A stretch of 51,061 nucleotides of DNA from an uncultured Muribaculaceae bacterium (GCA_947381945.1 CANCXM010000023.1:1-51061); one strand, 5' to 3'. Positions 17,424-26,581 are shown, numbered from the stretch's first letter. Notes: generated by a model from the sequence alone, not told the origin. A program made the numbers and translations.

Positions 17424-20400
17424 TTATGCCCCGACAAGTCTGCGGGCAAGAGCAACGGCGGTATTAGCGTTGTCGCTATAACCGTCAGCCCCGATTTCAT
17501 CGGCAAAATGCTGGCTGACGGGCGCACCGCCCACCATCACCTTCACCTTGTCGCGAAGTCCTGCCTCGGTCAAAGCGTCAATCACATCTTTCATATATGT
17601 CATAGTTGTCGTGAGCAGGGCGCTCATGCAGAGAATGTCGGCATTCGTCTTCCGGATCTCCTCAACGAATGTCTCGGCAGGAACATCAATACCGATGTTG
17701 ATGACCTCAAAACCACAGCCTTCAAGCATCGACGCAACGAGGTTCTTGCCGATGTCATGGAGGTCACCCTTGACCGTTCCTATGACAACCTTGCCCAAAG
17801 TTGTGGCCGCACCTCCGGCAAGCATCGGTTTCAGAAGTTCGAGGGCTGCTTTCATTGCACGTCCGGCCATCAGCAACTGCGGGACGAATGCCTTGCCGTC
17901 CTGGAAACGCTGTCCGACCTCGGCCATGGCGCGTATCATCTGATTGTTGATTATCTCTTGCGGCTCTACGCCTCTGTCGACGAAGCGGCGGGTGGCTTCG
18001 GCTGCATCGTCGGCCTTTCCGGCAACGATTGCATCAAAAACCCCGTTGTCCTCTTCGACTGCTTCAACAGCCTTCAATGTCGGCGGACAGCAGTCACACT
18101 CCACACCGTGAATCTGCGGGACTACGCTTCGCATAGGTGACTTCACTGTCTTCTTTTCCTCTACTGCCGTTTCTGCAATAGTGCTCACCAATCCGGAATC
18201 ACTGCCCGGACGGTGAGGCGACATCCACAGACCGGCGATAGGCTCGACTGTTTGGGCAAGCTTGCGGATATGTTCGTCAGTCGTACCGCAGCATCCGCCG
18301 ATTATGTTCAGCACATGACCGTCGATGAGAGGCCAGACGGCTTTCTGCAACATCTCCGGAGTGAGCGAATAGTTGCCATTCTCATCCGGAAGTCCGGCAT
18401 TGGGATAGGCACTCACCGCATAGTCGGTCTGCACACCGAGATTCACGAGCAGCGGAGCCATCTCGCGTATGTCCCTGACGCAGTTGACTCCGACCGACAT
18501 CACGGGATAATCCTTGAACCCTTGGATGAATTCAGTGACGGACTGCCCGAGCATATTGTGGCCGGCGGCTGTCTTGACTGCGAAACTGAGCATTATCGGG
18601 AGAGTCTTTCCGCTCTTGACCATAGCTGCAGTTGCGGCCTTTATGGCAGCTTCCGCATTCTTCACATCAAAGATGGTCTCAATGAGGAGAATGTCCACAC
18701 CACCCTCTATCAACGCCTCGGCCTGTTCGAGATAGGCATCATACAGGGTGTCATAATTGAAAGTTCCCCAGCCGGGCTGAACCGTTTCAGAGGTCAGTGA
18801 GCATGTCTTGCTCGTCGGCCCCATCGAACCGGCCACAAAACGCGGTTTAGCGGGATTTTTGCGGGTATATTCATCGGCAAGCTCACGCGCGATGCGGCAG
18901 GCAGCAAGGTTGATTTCGCGCGCCACACCTTCAAGCCTGAAATCGGCCATGGAGATGCGCTGGGCATTGAAAGTATCGGTGCTGATGATGTCGGCACCGG
19001 CTTCGAGATATTTTTTGTGTATCTCACGGACCACATCGGGACGGGTAATCGCAAGAAGGTCGTTGTTGCCTTTGAGTGAACAGTCATGTCCGGCAAAACG
19101 CTCTCCACGGAAATCATCTTCCTTGAGTCCGTAAGTCTGAATCATGGTGCCCATTGCACCGTCAAGCACCATCACCCTCTTCTCCATCTCCTTGAAGAGC
19201 GGAGCCTCGCGGTCCAATTCCGGCATCTTTGCAGCCTCAGGTGCAGACACTTCAGCCGCTTCATTCTCGACTTTTTCGATTATGCGGGCAACCTCTGCAT
19301 CGGCATCAAAGGCCTCGTCCTTTCCGGATTTTATGCTTATCACGTCGCTCTCCTCGCGGACCTTTGCCGGACGGTAGCGGTATTCCTCAACAATCTTCAT
19401 TGCCTGCTCGACCTCATCCTCATTGTGGAAGTCCATTTCGAGATGCACACCGTTGCCTCCGATATTGTCGAGAAGAGGTTTAAGCTCATCGAGAGTGACC
19501 CAGCAGGCCATGATGCTCTTTCCTCCGTCGAGTATGCGGCGGTAGAGGTCATACCACTTCGGCGAACCTCCCTGCGGCTCACCCACACCGGGTGTCCATT
19601 GGATGGCATTGAGTTCTTCAACCTCAAGCAGGGCGGGAAGATGGTGGAGCGCACCGACGCCGTCGAGATGATAGAGGGTATAGTCAATCTTCTGACACTG
19701 CTGACGGATGAAGGGCTGGACGAAGCGGCGGTAGTCCTCCACGCTTATCATTGTCGATATATCGCTCTGCAACTTCGACATCCTTCCGGGCGCCCACGAA
19801 GAGAAGTAGCAGAAAGCCATCTCATCACCCTCGCGGATGATGTCGTAAAGTTCATCGTAGACTTTGAAATATATGTCGTTTATCTGCTGCATCTGCCGTT
19901 CGAGCACATCGGGCTGCATGACCGTGTCGAGAAGCACCTTGTCGGTTCCCTTCATCGCAGCAAGCACATCGAGTCCTTCCATGAGGTCAGGCATACCTAC
20001 GAAATAGTTCCCCTTCGCTTTTGCCTTGCAGGCTTTAAGAAGCTCCTTATGGAGAAGCCAGTTGGGATGGTTTTCATCAAACTTTATCTCATCCGTGTAG
20101 TTCGGGTCAGGATGAATCCATATCGTATCAGGTCCTCCCTCGAACACACCTCCGAGTATGGCTGCAAGCGAACCGGGACCAAGCTGGGTGTTGGCGACGG
20201 GGAGCATATCGGCTTTCAGCGAACTGTGGGCCACATACCAGTCGAGATATTCGGCTCTCCACTGAGGATCGAACCATTTTTGGTCAAGACTGACAGGCTC
20301 TTTCGGTGCGGGGATGTCGGCGTGAGGTTTCACACCGTTCTGAAAGTGTTCCCACATGTTGAGGACAATCCCCTTGTGGTTCCACCAGTCTATATAGTGT

Positions 20401-20438
20401 TGTTTTGTCTCTTCAAGATTCTCTTTCCAGGTTTTCAT
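17424..20438 (-). CDS. Chimeric corrinoid methyltransferase: URO-D + homocysteine methyltransferase + cobalamin domains
   Basis: A 1004-residue cytosolic fusion. Residues 1-355 are a URO-D-family methyltransferase domain, with YHLDG at 256-260 and TPGVG at 282-286. Residues 415-735 are a MetH-type homocysteine methyltransferase barrel with all zinc cysteines: Cys653 in VGVNC, and Cys716-Cys717 in GGCCGT. Residues 795-880 are the helical cobalamin cap, and 881-1004 the Rossmann-type cobalamin domain with the cobalt-ligand His894 in GDLHDIG. The methyl-folate and reactivation modules of normal MetH are absent. The expected chemistry is methyl transfer from a substrate on the first domain to cobalamin and on to homocysteine, giving methionine. 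A CDCC cluster at 781-784 lies in the linker. GH31 is 11 bp upstream. The methyl donor is unknown. Confidence 0.9.
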   Translation of the reverse strand: MKTWKENLEETKQHYIDWWNHKGIVLNMWEHFQNGVKPHADIPAPKEPVSLDQKWFDPQWRAEYLDWYVAHSSLKADMLPVANTQLGPGSLAAILGGVFEGGPDTIWIHPDPNYTDEIKFDENHPNWLLHKELLKACKAKAKGNYFVGMPDLMEGLDVLAAMKGTDKVLLDTVMQPDVLERQMQQINDIYFKVYDELYDIIREGDEMAFCYFSSWAPGRMSKLQSDISTMISVEDYRRFVQPFIRQQCQKIDYTLYHLDGVGALHHLPALLEVEELNAIQWTPGVGEPQGGSPKWYDLYRRILDGGKSIMACWVTLDELKPLLDNIGGNGVHLEMDFHNEDEVEQAMKIVEEYRYRPAKVREESDVISIKSGKDEAFDADAEVARIIEKVENEAAEVSAPEAAKMPELDREAPLFKEMEKRVMVLDGAMGTMIQTYGLKEDDFRGERFAGHDCSLKGNNDLLAITRPDVVREIHKKYLEAGADIISTDTFNAQRISMADFRLEGVAREINLAACRIARELADEYTRKNPAKPRFVAGSMGPTSKTCSLTSETVQPGWGTFNYDTLYDAYLEQAEALIEGGVDILLIETIFDVKNAEAAIKAATAAMVKSGKTLPIMLSFAVKTAAGHNMLGQSVTEFIQGFKDYPVMSVGVNCVRDIREMAPLLVNLGVQTDYAVSAYPNAGLPDENGNYSLTPEMLQKAVWPLIDGHVLNIIGGCCGTTDEHIRKLAQTVEPIAGLWMSPHRPGSDSGLVSTIAETAVEEKKTVKSPMRSVVPQIHGVECDCCPPTLKAVEAVEEDNGVFDAIVAGKADDAAEATRRFVDRGVEPQEIINNQMIRAMAEVGQRFQDGKAFVPQLLMAGRAMKAALELLKPMLAGGAATTLGKVVIGTVKGDLHDIGKNLVASMLEGCGFEVINIGIDVPAETFVEEIRKTNADILCMSALLTTTMTYMKDVIDALTEAGLRDKVKVMVGGAPVSQHFADEIGADGYSDNANTAVALARRLVGA

Positions 20439-20449
20439 TGCAAAAGAGA

Positions 20450-22714
20450 TTAGGCGTTAAACAATTTTTCATTCCAGATACCCTTGAAATTTTCATCGAC
20501 AAGGATACTTACCGTCTTGGCCATATCCATCTGGTCAGTGCAATCTACCGCTTCTGGATAGAATGGAATCTCGCTTCCATACTTCACATAGACGGGCATT
20601 TCCTCGAGAGGTACCTCGACATCCTTGAGCCAGCGTCCCCCTGCAAGAACCTCGCCGGTGAAGAAGTTGACCCACTTTCCTTCAGGCAGATAAATGTCGC
20701 GGCGGTTTTCGGAGTTCATCACGGGAGCCACGAGGAAGCTGTCGCCGAAATAATACTGGTCGTCGATGTGACGGCAGGTGCGGTCATCGGGATTCTTGAA
20801 AATGAGTGCCTGCACGAGTGACGCACCGCTGACACAGGCCCTCTCGCTCTCGGCATATATATAAGGAATGAGCGCATAGCGCAGTTTCCACCATTTCTTC
20901 ACGATAGGCGCAATGGCAGGATAGTGCCACGGTTCGCGCTTGCCGGTGCCGTGATAACGGATGTGTGACGAGAAGACACCAAACTGTGTCCAACGGACAT
21001 AAACGTCATCCTGCACGACCGAATTCATGAAGTTGGGAAGGGTGTGGAATCCCGGAACGTCGTGGCTCCAGAACGCGAAGCCCGACAGTCCGAAATGGAG
21101 ACCGCCTTTGAGCGAACCGGCCATGCCGTCCCATGAACTGCACGAATCGCCGCCCCAGTGGAGGGGATAGCGCTGGCAACCGGCCCATGCGGCACGCGCC
21201 CACACAATTCCGTCGCCTGTCACATCCTTAGTAATCTCGTAGGCAGCCTTCTGATAGAGGAGCGCATAGAGATTGTTGAGAAGTTCGGGACTCATTCCCT
21301 TATACTTGGCATCCATGTGGATGTTCTCGCCGAAATCGGTCTTGATGCAGACAACACCCATGTCAAGAAGCTCCTTCAACAGCCCCTTGTACCACTCGGT
21401 AGCGGCGGGATATGTGAAGTCGATTGTTCCGGCATAGTCGAGAGCCGAGAAGTTGGAGCCTTCCGATGCCTGCTCCTTGGTGAGCGGGGCGATATACTCG
21501 TTCTCGCGGGCCTCGTCAATCTGCTCTGCATCTTTCGCAACGTAGGGCAACTGCCATAGCGATACACGGAAACCCTTCTCCTTAAGTCCTCGCAGGAATC
21601 CCTCTGGGTCAGAGAAACGCTCGGGATTGAATTTCCATTCGCAGAGCCAGTCTGTGCGGAACCAACCGGTGTCGAGGTGGATTACATCGCAGGGATAATG
21701 TTCCTCGCGCATACGGTCGCAGATTTCCTCGACCTCATCAGCGCTGAAATATGTCATTCGGCTCATCCACACACCGAAGCTCCACAACGGAGGCATTGTC
21801 GGATAGCCGGTGAGGTCGCGGTAGCCACGGATGATTTCCTCAACCGAGTCACCGCCGATGACGAAAGCGTCTATCAATGCCTGATCGCTCATGAACTGCA
21901 CCGAACGTGTCGAATGTCCGGCAAGCGAGAGCTTGCAGTGTGAGGTCGTATGGTAGAATGTGCCATACATACGGCTCGACACATAGAACGGTATATTCTT
22001 ATATGTGCGGCGGTTGTTGACACCCTGACCGTCCTGATTCTTCAGGAAGAATGTCTGTCCGCTCAGGTCCATTTTCGCGAAACGTTCGCCGGTGCCGCCG
22101 AAACATTCGTCATGCTTGCACTCAAACGAGAGTGTGGCACGCTCTTTCTCTCCGGCGAGCTTGCAGTAGGCGATGGGAAGAGCATCGTAGCGTGGAGGCG
22201 AGAAATGGTCGTAGGCGGCAAGACGGACCTCACGCTTTCCGTCCGGGAAAAGACGCAGATCGAGCGTTTCCTGCGGGTCTGGAAGCAGGGTGCTCCAACG
22301 GTCGAGCAGAGGCTCACGCATGTTGATGACAGCGCGGCGCACACCGTCGGCCTCGGTCGAGATTATCCACTCGCCATCGCTGAATGAGGCGGTCAGAGGC
22401 ATCTTCCCGACACGCTCACTGAGCATGAGCATTTCGGAATCATCTGCCATTGAAAGTTCGCCGAATCCCATGAAGACACGGAGGATTTTCGGACCGTACT
22501 GACGCAGAATCAATATATGGTTTTCACGAGGAACTGATTCATCGGCTGCCATATCATTGGCAAGCACCTGTTTCTGAAAAGGAACAGTAATCAATACGTC
22601 GCCATCCTTGCATTCTACAGCAACAGGCGCGCAAGCTTTCCAGAGCGACTCGTCGCGTTTGAGATCTATATCGAAATCAAGAAAATCGAATAAATGATAA
22701 TTGGTCGGTTTCAT
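20450..22714 (-). CDS. GH31 glycoside hydrolase, YicI-like alpha-xylosidase
   Basis: A 754-residue GH31 enzyme without a signal peptide, so probably cytosolic. The nucleophile motif is KTDFGE at 458-463 (Asp460), the form found in YicI-type alpha-xylosidases, rather than the DMNE form of alpha-glucosidases. The acid/base is Asp523 in HWGGD, followed by SLKGGLHFGLSGFAFWSHD, also as in YicI. The length is close to YicI (772 residues). It should remove alpha-linked xylose, or a modified xylose, from small imported glycosides. It lies 11 bp before the methyltransferase chimera, so the two are almost certainly co-transcribed. That makes the released sugar, or its partner, a candidate methyl donor. 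The linkage and methylation of the substrate are inferred. Confidence 0.9.
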   Translation of the reverse strand: MKPTNYHLFDFLDFDIDLKRDESLWKACAPVAVECKDGDVLITVPFQKQVLANDMAADESVPRENHILILRQYGPKILRVFMGFGELSMADDSEMLMLSERVGKMPLTASFSDGEWIISTEADGVRRAVINMREPLLDRWSTLLPDPQETLDLRLFPDGKREVRLAAYDHFSPPRYDALPIAYCKLAGEKERATLSFECKHDECFGGTGERFAKMDLSGQTFFLKNQDGQGVNNRRTYKNIPFYVSSRMYGTFYHTTSHCKLSLAGHSTRSVQFMSDQALIDAFVIGGDSVEEIIRGYRDLTGYPTMPPLWSFGVWMSRMTYFSADEVEEICDRMREEHYPCDVIHLDTGWFRTDWLCEWKFNPERFSDPEGFLRGLKEKGFRVSLWQLPYVAKDAEQIDEARENEYIAPLTKEQASEGSNFSALDYAGTIDFTYPAATEWYKGLLKELLDMGVVCIKTDFGENIHMDAKYKGMSPELLNNLYALLYQKAAYEITKDVTGDGIVWARAAWAGCQRYPLHWGGDSCSSWDGMAGSLKGGLHFGLSGFAFWSHDVPGFHTLPNFMNSVVQDDVYVRWTQFGVFSSHIRYHGTGKREPWHYPAIAPIVKKWWKLRYALIPYIYAESERACVSGASLVQALIFKNPDDRTCRHIDDQYYFGDSFLVAPVMNSENRRDIYLPEGKWVNFFTGEVLAGGRWLKDVEVPLEEMPVYVKYGSEIPFYPEAVDCTDQMDMAKTVSILVDENFKGIWNEKLFNA

Positions 22715-22788
22715 CGTTGATGATTATCGTAGTCAGTTTTGGAGTATACTATAATATATGTGTCAGAAAAATTATGAGTCACTGTATT

Positions 22789-24603
22789 TTATTTCACGTT
22801 TATGTGTGGCCCGTTGTCGCCGACAAGCAGCTTCGGGCCTGGGCGGTTATATCCGAATTCAGGGTCCGGACAGTGGTTTCCTTCAACCGTATAGCCATCC
22901 GTTGCCTCATCGAAATAGATGTAGAACGCGCGGTTGTTGGTCGCGTATGGCGCATCAATCAGATGTTCAATCCTGTTTCCGCTGATAACTGAACCGGGCT
23001 GGTTGGAGAGAGTGTAGATACCTCCGGCATCATAAAGCTGCGCGGCGAAATGGTGGACATGGTTGCCGGTGATTCGGTTGTTGCACATACCGCTTTCGAG
23101 CGCGGTCCATCCCCACCCCACGCAGATACCTGAGTAGTTGAGATGCGACACCTCGTTGTCGGCAATCGTGACATCGCGCACATATCCGGCTCCGATGCCC
23201 ACACAACCCCAGTCCTCATTGGTGGCGTTGCGGATTGTGTTGGCGGTGACCTTTATGTCGCGGCATATATCTTCAGCCACTGCAGGGATGTAGGGAACGT
23301 GGGTCTCGAATCCGCCGTCGGGGAAGGTGCCCATCTGCAATGCCGTTCCGCCAATGTCCTCAAAAGTGCATCCCTCGACGGCTGAATTGCTGACTGCCGT
23401 CACATAGTCGAGACCGGTCGCTCCGAGATGGCGGAAACCGCAGCCGTTGAAATCAATTCCGGATGCGTGGCGGACAGTGATGGCAGCTTCGGGACGCGCG
23501 ATCCATGCCTGATTTTCAAGTTCAGCCTTTTCGGGGAGGCCGGGGATATGAAGTTTGTAGGCATCGAGAAGTCTGAAACCACCTTGGAGCGTCACATGTC
23601 CCTCATGAGACGGACGCAGCCATGATGCGTGTTCAAAATCTATGTTTTCAAAACGGATGTCGCTCACAGGGCGTTCGCGGCTTCCTTCAACCGCAAGAAT
23701 CGTTTCAAGGAGCGGAACCACCACCTCACGATTGTTCATATCCTCATCTGTCGAGGGATAATAATAGATACGGCCCGAGGGGTAGTCCTGATACCATTCA
23801 CCCGGCTCGTCGAGGAGTTCGAGTGCATTGGCAAAGAAGAAGGATGAATTTCCACGCTCGCCACCGATGACCGGCTGCGGCCAGGGATGCTCGAATTCCA
23901 GACTGCTTTCGGGGTCGTGGAAAGAGACAACAGTGTTGCCGTTTCCGTCATCCTTCATATCCTTGACGCGGAGAATGGCGATGGCCCAGCGCTGATGCAC
24001 GAACATTTCAAGCTGACGGGCCTTTGACAAGTCAAATTCCGGTGTAGGGACAGTGATAGTACGGTCCTCAGTATTGAAATCAACCATCCGCTTCATGACT
24101 CCGGGAGCGAACTGCGATGCGCGCTGTGCCTTTTCACCGTCGACGTAGAGCTGACGCGTCTCGACGATGCGTGTGCCGTTGAGCGGAGCTTCCGCCACCC
24201 ATATCTTATCGCGCAGATGCGGGGCCACACGTGGATCATCACATCCACGCGTCCAATCCGTCACCTCAACACCACCGCTTATGACCGCACGGGTTCCTTC
24301 CGGCGCACATATAACGGTTGCCGATTTCTGATTTCCACTATCCTCCGGACGTAGGAATAACGGGGAGGTCTGACGATAGACCCCTCCGTCAAGAATGATT
24401 CGGATGTCGTCGGCAGCTTCCGGCGCTTTCAACCTGCGCCATTCACGGGCACGCTTCAACGCCTCTCCTACCGTCTGCAATGGATGTTCACGACGACCGT
24501 CAGCCCTGTCAGAACCTAAGGAAGCCGACACATAAATGTTTCCTGAATATGATATGATGCCTGTCGACAGTACTAATGCGACAAGCAATGCAATAAATCT
24601 CAT
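22789..24603 (-). CDS. Exported right-handed parallel beta-helix protein (possible GH141-like)
   Basis: A 604-residue exported protein. The start is ATG 24603, followed by a signal peptide (MRFIALLVALVLSTGIISYS); the frame extends upstream only from a TTG. The mature N-terminus (NIYVSASLGSDRADGRREHP) and the later RLIL-DGGVYR, PEDSG and LYVDGEKAQRAS stretches are typical of large parallel beta-helix carbohydrate-active proteins. The C-terminal half (about 350-590) has the repeated coil pattern (ITVRHASGIDFNGCGF, VTIADNEVSHLNYSGI). The layout recalls family GH141, which includes an alpha-L-fucosidase acting on rhamnogalacturonan II, but I cannot confirm the family or the active site. It is the first gene of the minus block and probably acts in the periplasm or at the surface. 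Confidence 0.8.
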   Translation of the reverse strand: MRFIALLVALVLSTGIISYSGNIYVSASLGSDRADGRREHPLQTVGEALKRAREWRRLKAPEAADDIRIILDGGVYRQTSPLFLRPEDSGNQKSATVICAPEGTRAVISGGVEVTDWTRGCDDPRVAPHLRDKIWVAEAPLNGTRIVETRQLYVDGEKAQRASQFAPGVMKRMVDFNTEDRTITVPTPEFDLSKARQLEMFVHQRWAIAILRVKDMKDDGNGNTVVSFHDPESSLEFEHPWPQPVIGGERGNSSFFFANALELLDEPGEWYQDYPSGRIYYYPSTDEDMNNREVVVPLLETILAVEGSRERPVSDIRFENIDFEHASWLRPSHEGHVTLQGGFRLLDAYKLHIPGLPEKAELENQAWIARPEAAITVRHASGIDFNGCGFRHLGATGLDYVTAVSNSAVEGCTFEDIGGTALQMGTFPDGGFETHVPYIPAVAEDICRDIKVTANTIRNATNEDWGCVGIGAGYVRDVTIADNEVSHLNYSGICVGWGWTALESGMCNNRITGNHVHHFAAQLYDAGGIYTLSNQPGSVISGNRIEHLIDAPYATNNRAFYIYFDEATDGYTVEGNHCPDPEFGYNRPGPKLLVGDNGPHINVK

Positions 24604-24683
24604 GGTATCTATTTGTTTCTGCAAAAGTTACAATCATGCACGAAAAGTCCGGCAATCCGGCATGAAAGTTAGATAATGTAAAG

Positions 24684-24752
24684 CAAAGATACAAATTCTC
24701 AATGAAATTAGAAAATTTTTACATAGAATTAAGCTGAAAAGAAGTATATTTG
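24684..24752. promoter_or_regulatory. Divergent promoter region of the methyltransferase/fucose locus
   Basis: The minus strand has TATCTTTG (24684-24691), and the plus strand has TATATTTG (24745-24752). Both match the -7 consensus TAnnTTTG, and they lie 81 and 46 bp before the two divergent starts (24603 and 24798). No clear -33 box, riboswitch or regulator gene is visible. The 194-bp gap is AT-rich, and a full cobalamin riboswitch (usually about 200 nt) would not fit in either leader. Confidence 0.55.
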
Positions 24753-24797
24753 CAGTCAGATTAGATAATTCTTCAATTTCAGCATATTGTAAAAACC

Positions 24798-25811
24798 ATG
24801 AAAATGAATATGACCCGGTGGATGCGCGATATAATAGAGCGCAAAAATGTGGAGGCCGTCCCAGTGATGACTCACCCGGGAATTGAAATAATAGGTGAGA
24901 CAGTGCTTAAGGCAGTGAGCGACGGTGACACACATCATCGGGCTATCGTGGCACTTGCCGAAAAGTATCCTACTGCGGCCGCAACCGTCATCATGGACCT
25001 CACTGTCGAAGCGGAAGCCTTCGGTGCGGAAATATCATTTCCCGAAAACGAAGTCCCGGCTGTCATAGGCCATCTTCTGGACTCCCCGGAGGACATAGAT
25101 AACCTGAAAGTCCCCTCTCTCAAAGCCGGCAGGGTTCCCGAATATATAAAAGCCAACCTTCTTGCCGCACGGTCAATCACCGACCGTCCGGTCCTCGCGG
25201 GTTGCATCGGGCCTTTCTCGCTCGCAGGCCGTCTCTACGACATGTCGGAAATCATGATTCTAATATATCAGAATCCCGATGCGGCCAAGACACTACTTTC
25301 AAAATGCACTGACTACATTCTGAAATACTGCAAGGCACTGAAGGAGACAGGAGTCAACGGCGTTGTCATGGCCGAACCTGCCGCCGGACTGATGTCGGAC
25401 GAGGATTGCAAACGCTTTTCTTCGGACTATGTCAAATATATCGTGGACAAAGTACAGGACGACTATTTCACAGTCATTCTACACAACTGCGGAAACACCG
25501 GTCACTGCACCCGCGCGATGGTAGCCACCGGAGCCGGAGCCTATCACTTCGGCAACAAATGCGACATGGCCGAAGTCATCCGCGAAGTTCCGGCCGATGC
25601 TCTCGCGATGGGCAACCTCGACCCGGTTTCGGTGTTCAAGGATGCGACTCCGGACGAGATGCGAACCGAGACCCGCACACTGCTCGAACAGATGAAGGAA
25701 TATCCAAATTTCGTACTTTCGAGCGGCTGCGACACCCCGCCGCATACTCCCTTCGCCAACATCGACACCTTCTTCGAAACTCTCGAAGAATTCAACCGCA
25801 GCCAATCGTAG
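24798..25811 (+). CDS. URO-D-family methyltransferase, MtaA/MtbA-like, with zinc motif
   Basis: A 337-residue TIM-barrel protein of the uroporphyrinogen decarboxylase superfamily, in the branch of corrinoid methyltransferases rather than haem enzymes. It carries the zinc triad of that branch: His229-x-Cys231 in ILHNCGNT and Cys311 in SSGCDTPP, close to the positions in MtaA. Such enzymes transfer a methyl group between a corrinoid protein and a thiol or another acceptor. It is the first gene of the plus block, 44 bp before the reactivation-type gene, and is divergent from the chimera that carries the only corrinoid domain in the window. Its substrate is unknown; Bacteroidales are not expected to use coenzyme M. 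Confidence 0.87.
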   Translation: MKMNMTRWMRDIIERKNVEAVPVMTHPGIEIIGETVLKAVSDGDTHHRAIVALAEKYPTAAATVIMDLTVEAEAFGAEISFPENEVPAVIGHLLDSPEDIDNLKVPSLKAGRVPEYIKANLLAARSITDRPVLAGCIGPFSLAGRLYDMSEIMILIYQNPDAAKTLLSKCTDYILKYCKALKETGVNGVVMAEPAAGLMSDEDCKRFSSDYVKYIVDKVQDDYFTVILHNCGNTGHCTRAMVATGAGAYHFGNKCDMAEVIREVPADALAMGNLDPVSVFKDATPDEMRTETRTLLEQMKEYPNFVLSSGCDTPPHTPFANIDTFFETLEEFNRSQS

Positions 25812-25854
25812 ACGAAAAAATCTGCATCAGAGCAATATCACTAACCACTGAAAG

Positions 25855-26559
25855 ATGATTAAAAAGGAGCTTACATTCGACAGTCTTGCCATCAGCCCGT
25901 CCGACATCTACGAACAGATGGGCTACGGCACAGCCATCCCCGACGAAATGACCGTCAGGGAGACTGCAAGCCTGTGTGAGCATATCAGCTCCTTCCTGTG
26001 TGCAAAATTCTGCTTCTTCATCACCGATGGCACGCTTGACACGGACACCAACACACTCTCGGCTGTCGGTCGCGACTTCTCGATAGGCCGCATCATCTCG
26101 CGTCAGCTCAGAGGCTCACGCAGATATGCCTTCTTCGTCGCAACCGCAGGTATGGAATTCGAGGAGTTCCAACACAAGTTGATGGCGGAAGGCGATATGG
26201 TAAAGGTCTTCATCGCCGATGCCATCGGCAGCGTAATCGCTGAAAAAGCAGCCGACCGCATGGAAGAGGAACTTCAGACCCTCCTCACTTCTTCGGGATG
26301 GAAACACACCAACCGTTTCAGCCCAGGATATTGTGGATGGCATGTGAGCGAGCAGCATAAACTTTTCGCACTCTTCCCCGAGGAGAATCCGTGTGGTGTC
26401 ATTCTGTCTGATTCAAGCCTCATGACACCGATAAAATCTGTCAGCGGAGTCATCGGGCTGGGCGACACGGTGCGCAAACTCGATTACTCATGCGGTCTCT
26501 GCGACTACCGGCAATGCTACAAACGCAAGGCCGCTCCTAAAATTCCACACTCTTCATAG
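25855..26559 (+). CDS. Stand-alone MetH-type activation-domain protein
   Basis: A 234-residue cytosolic protein resembling the S-adenosylmethionine-binding reactivation domain of cobalamin-dependent methionine synthase. The key stretch is RFSPGYCGWHVSEQHKLF at 154-171, equivalent to the RxxPGY segment of MetH, followed by LTP-like LMTPIKSVSGVIGLG. In MetH this domain re-methylates cobalamin that has been oxidised. Here it is separate, and the divergent chimera lacks exactly this module. A short cysteine-rich tail (Cys213, Cys216, Cys221 in CGLCDYRQC) could bind iron-sulfur or zinc and might deliver electrons. It lies 43 bp after the URO-D gene and 64 bp before fucI. The functional pairing is inference. 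Confidence 0.85.
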   Translation: MIKKELTFDSLAISPSDIYEQMGYGTAIPDEMTVRETASLCEHISSFLCAKFCFFITDGTLDTDTNTLSAVGRDFSIGRIISRQLRGSRRYAFFVATAGMEFEEFQHKLMAEGDMVKVFIADAIGSVIAEKAADRMEEELQTLLTSSGWKHTNRFSPGYCGWHVSEQHKLFALFPEENPCGVILSDSSLMTPIKSVSGVIGLGDTVRKLDYSCGLCDYRQCYKRKAAPKIPHSS

Positions 26560-26581
26560 AGTGAATCTCAGCTTTTTTCAT

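Noticed and set aside
17397..18140. 247-codon plus-strand open frame
   Set aside because: Antisense to the cobalamin domain of the chimera; no recognisable domain.
19086..20453. 455-codon plus-strand open frame
   Set aside because: Antisense to the methyltransferase chimera, whose domains and motifs are unmistakable; the long open frame reflects GC-rich codon structure.
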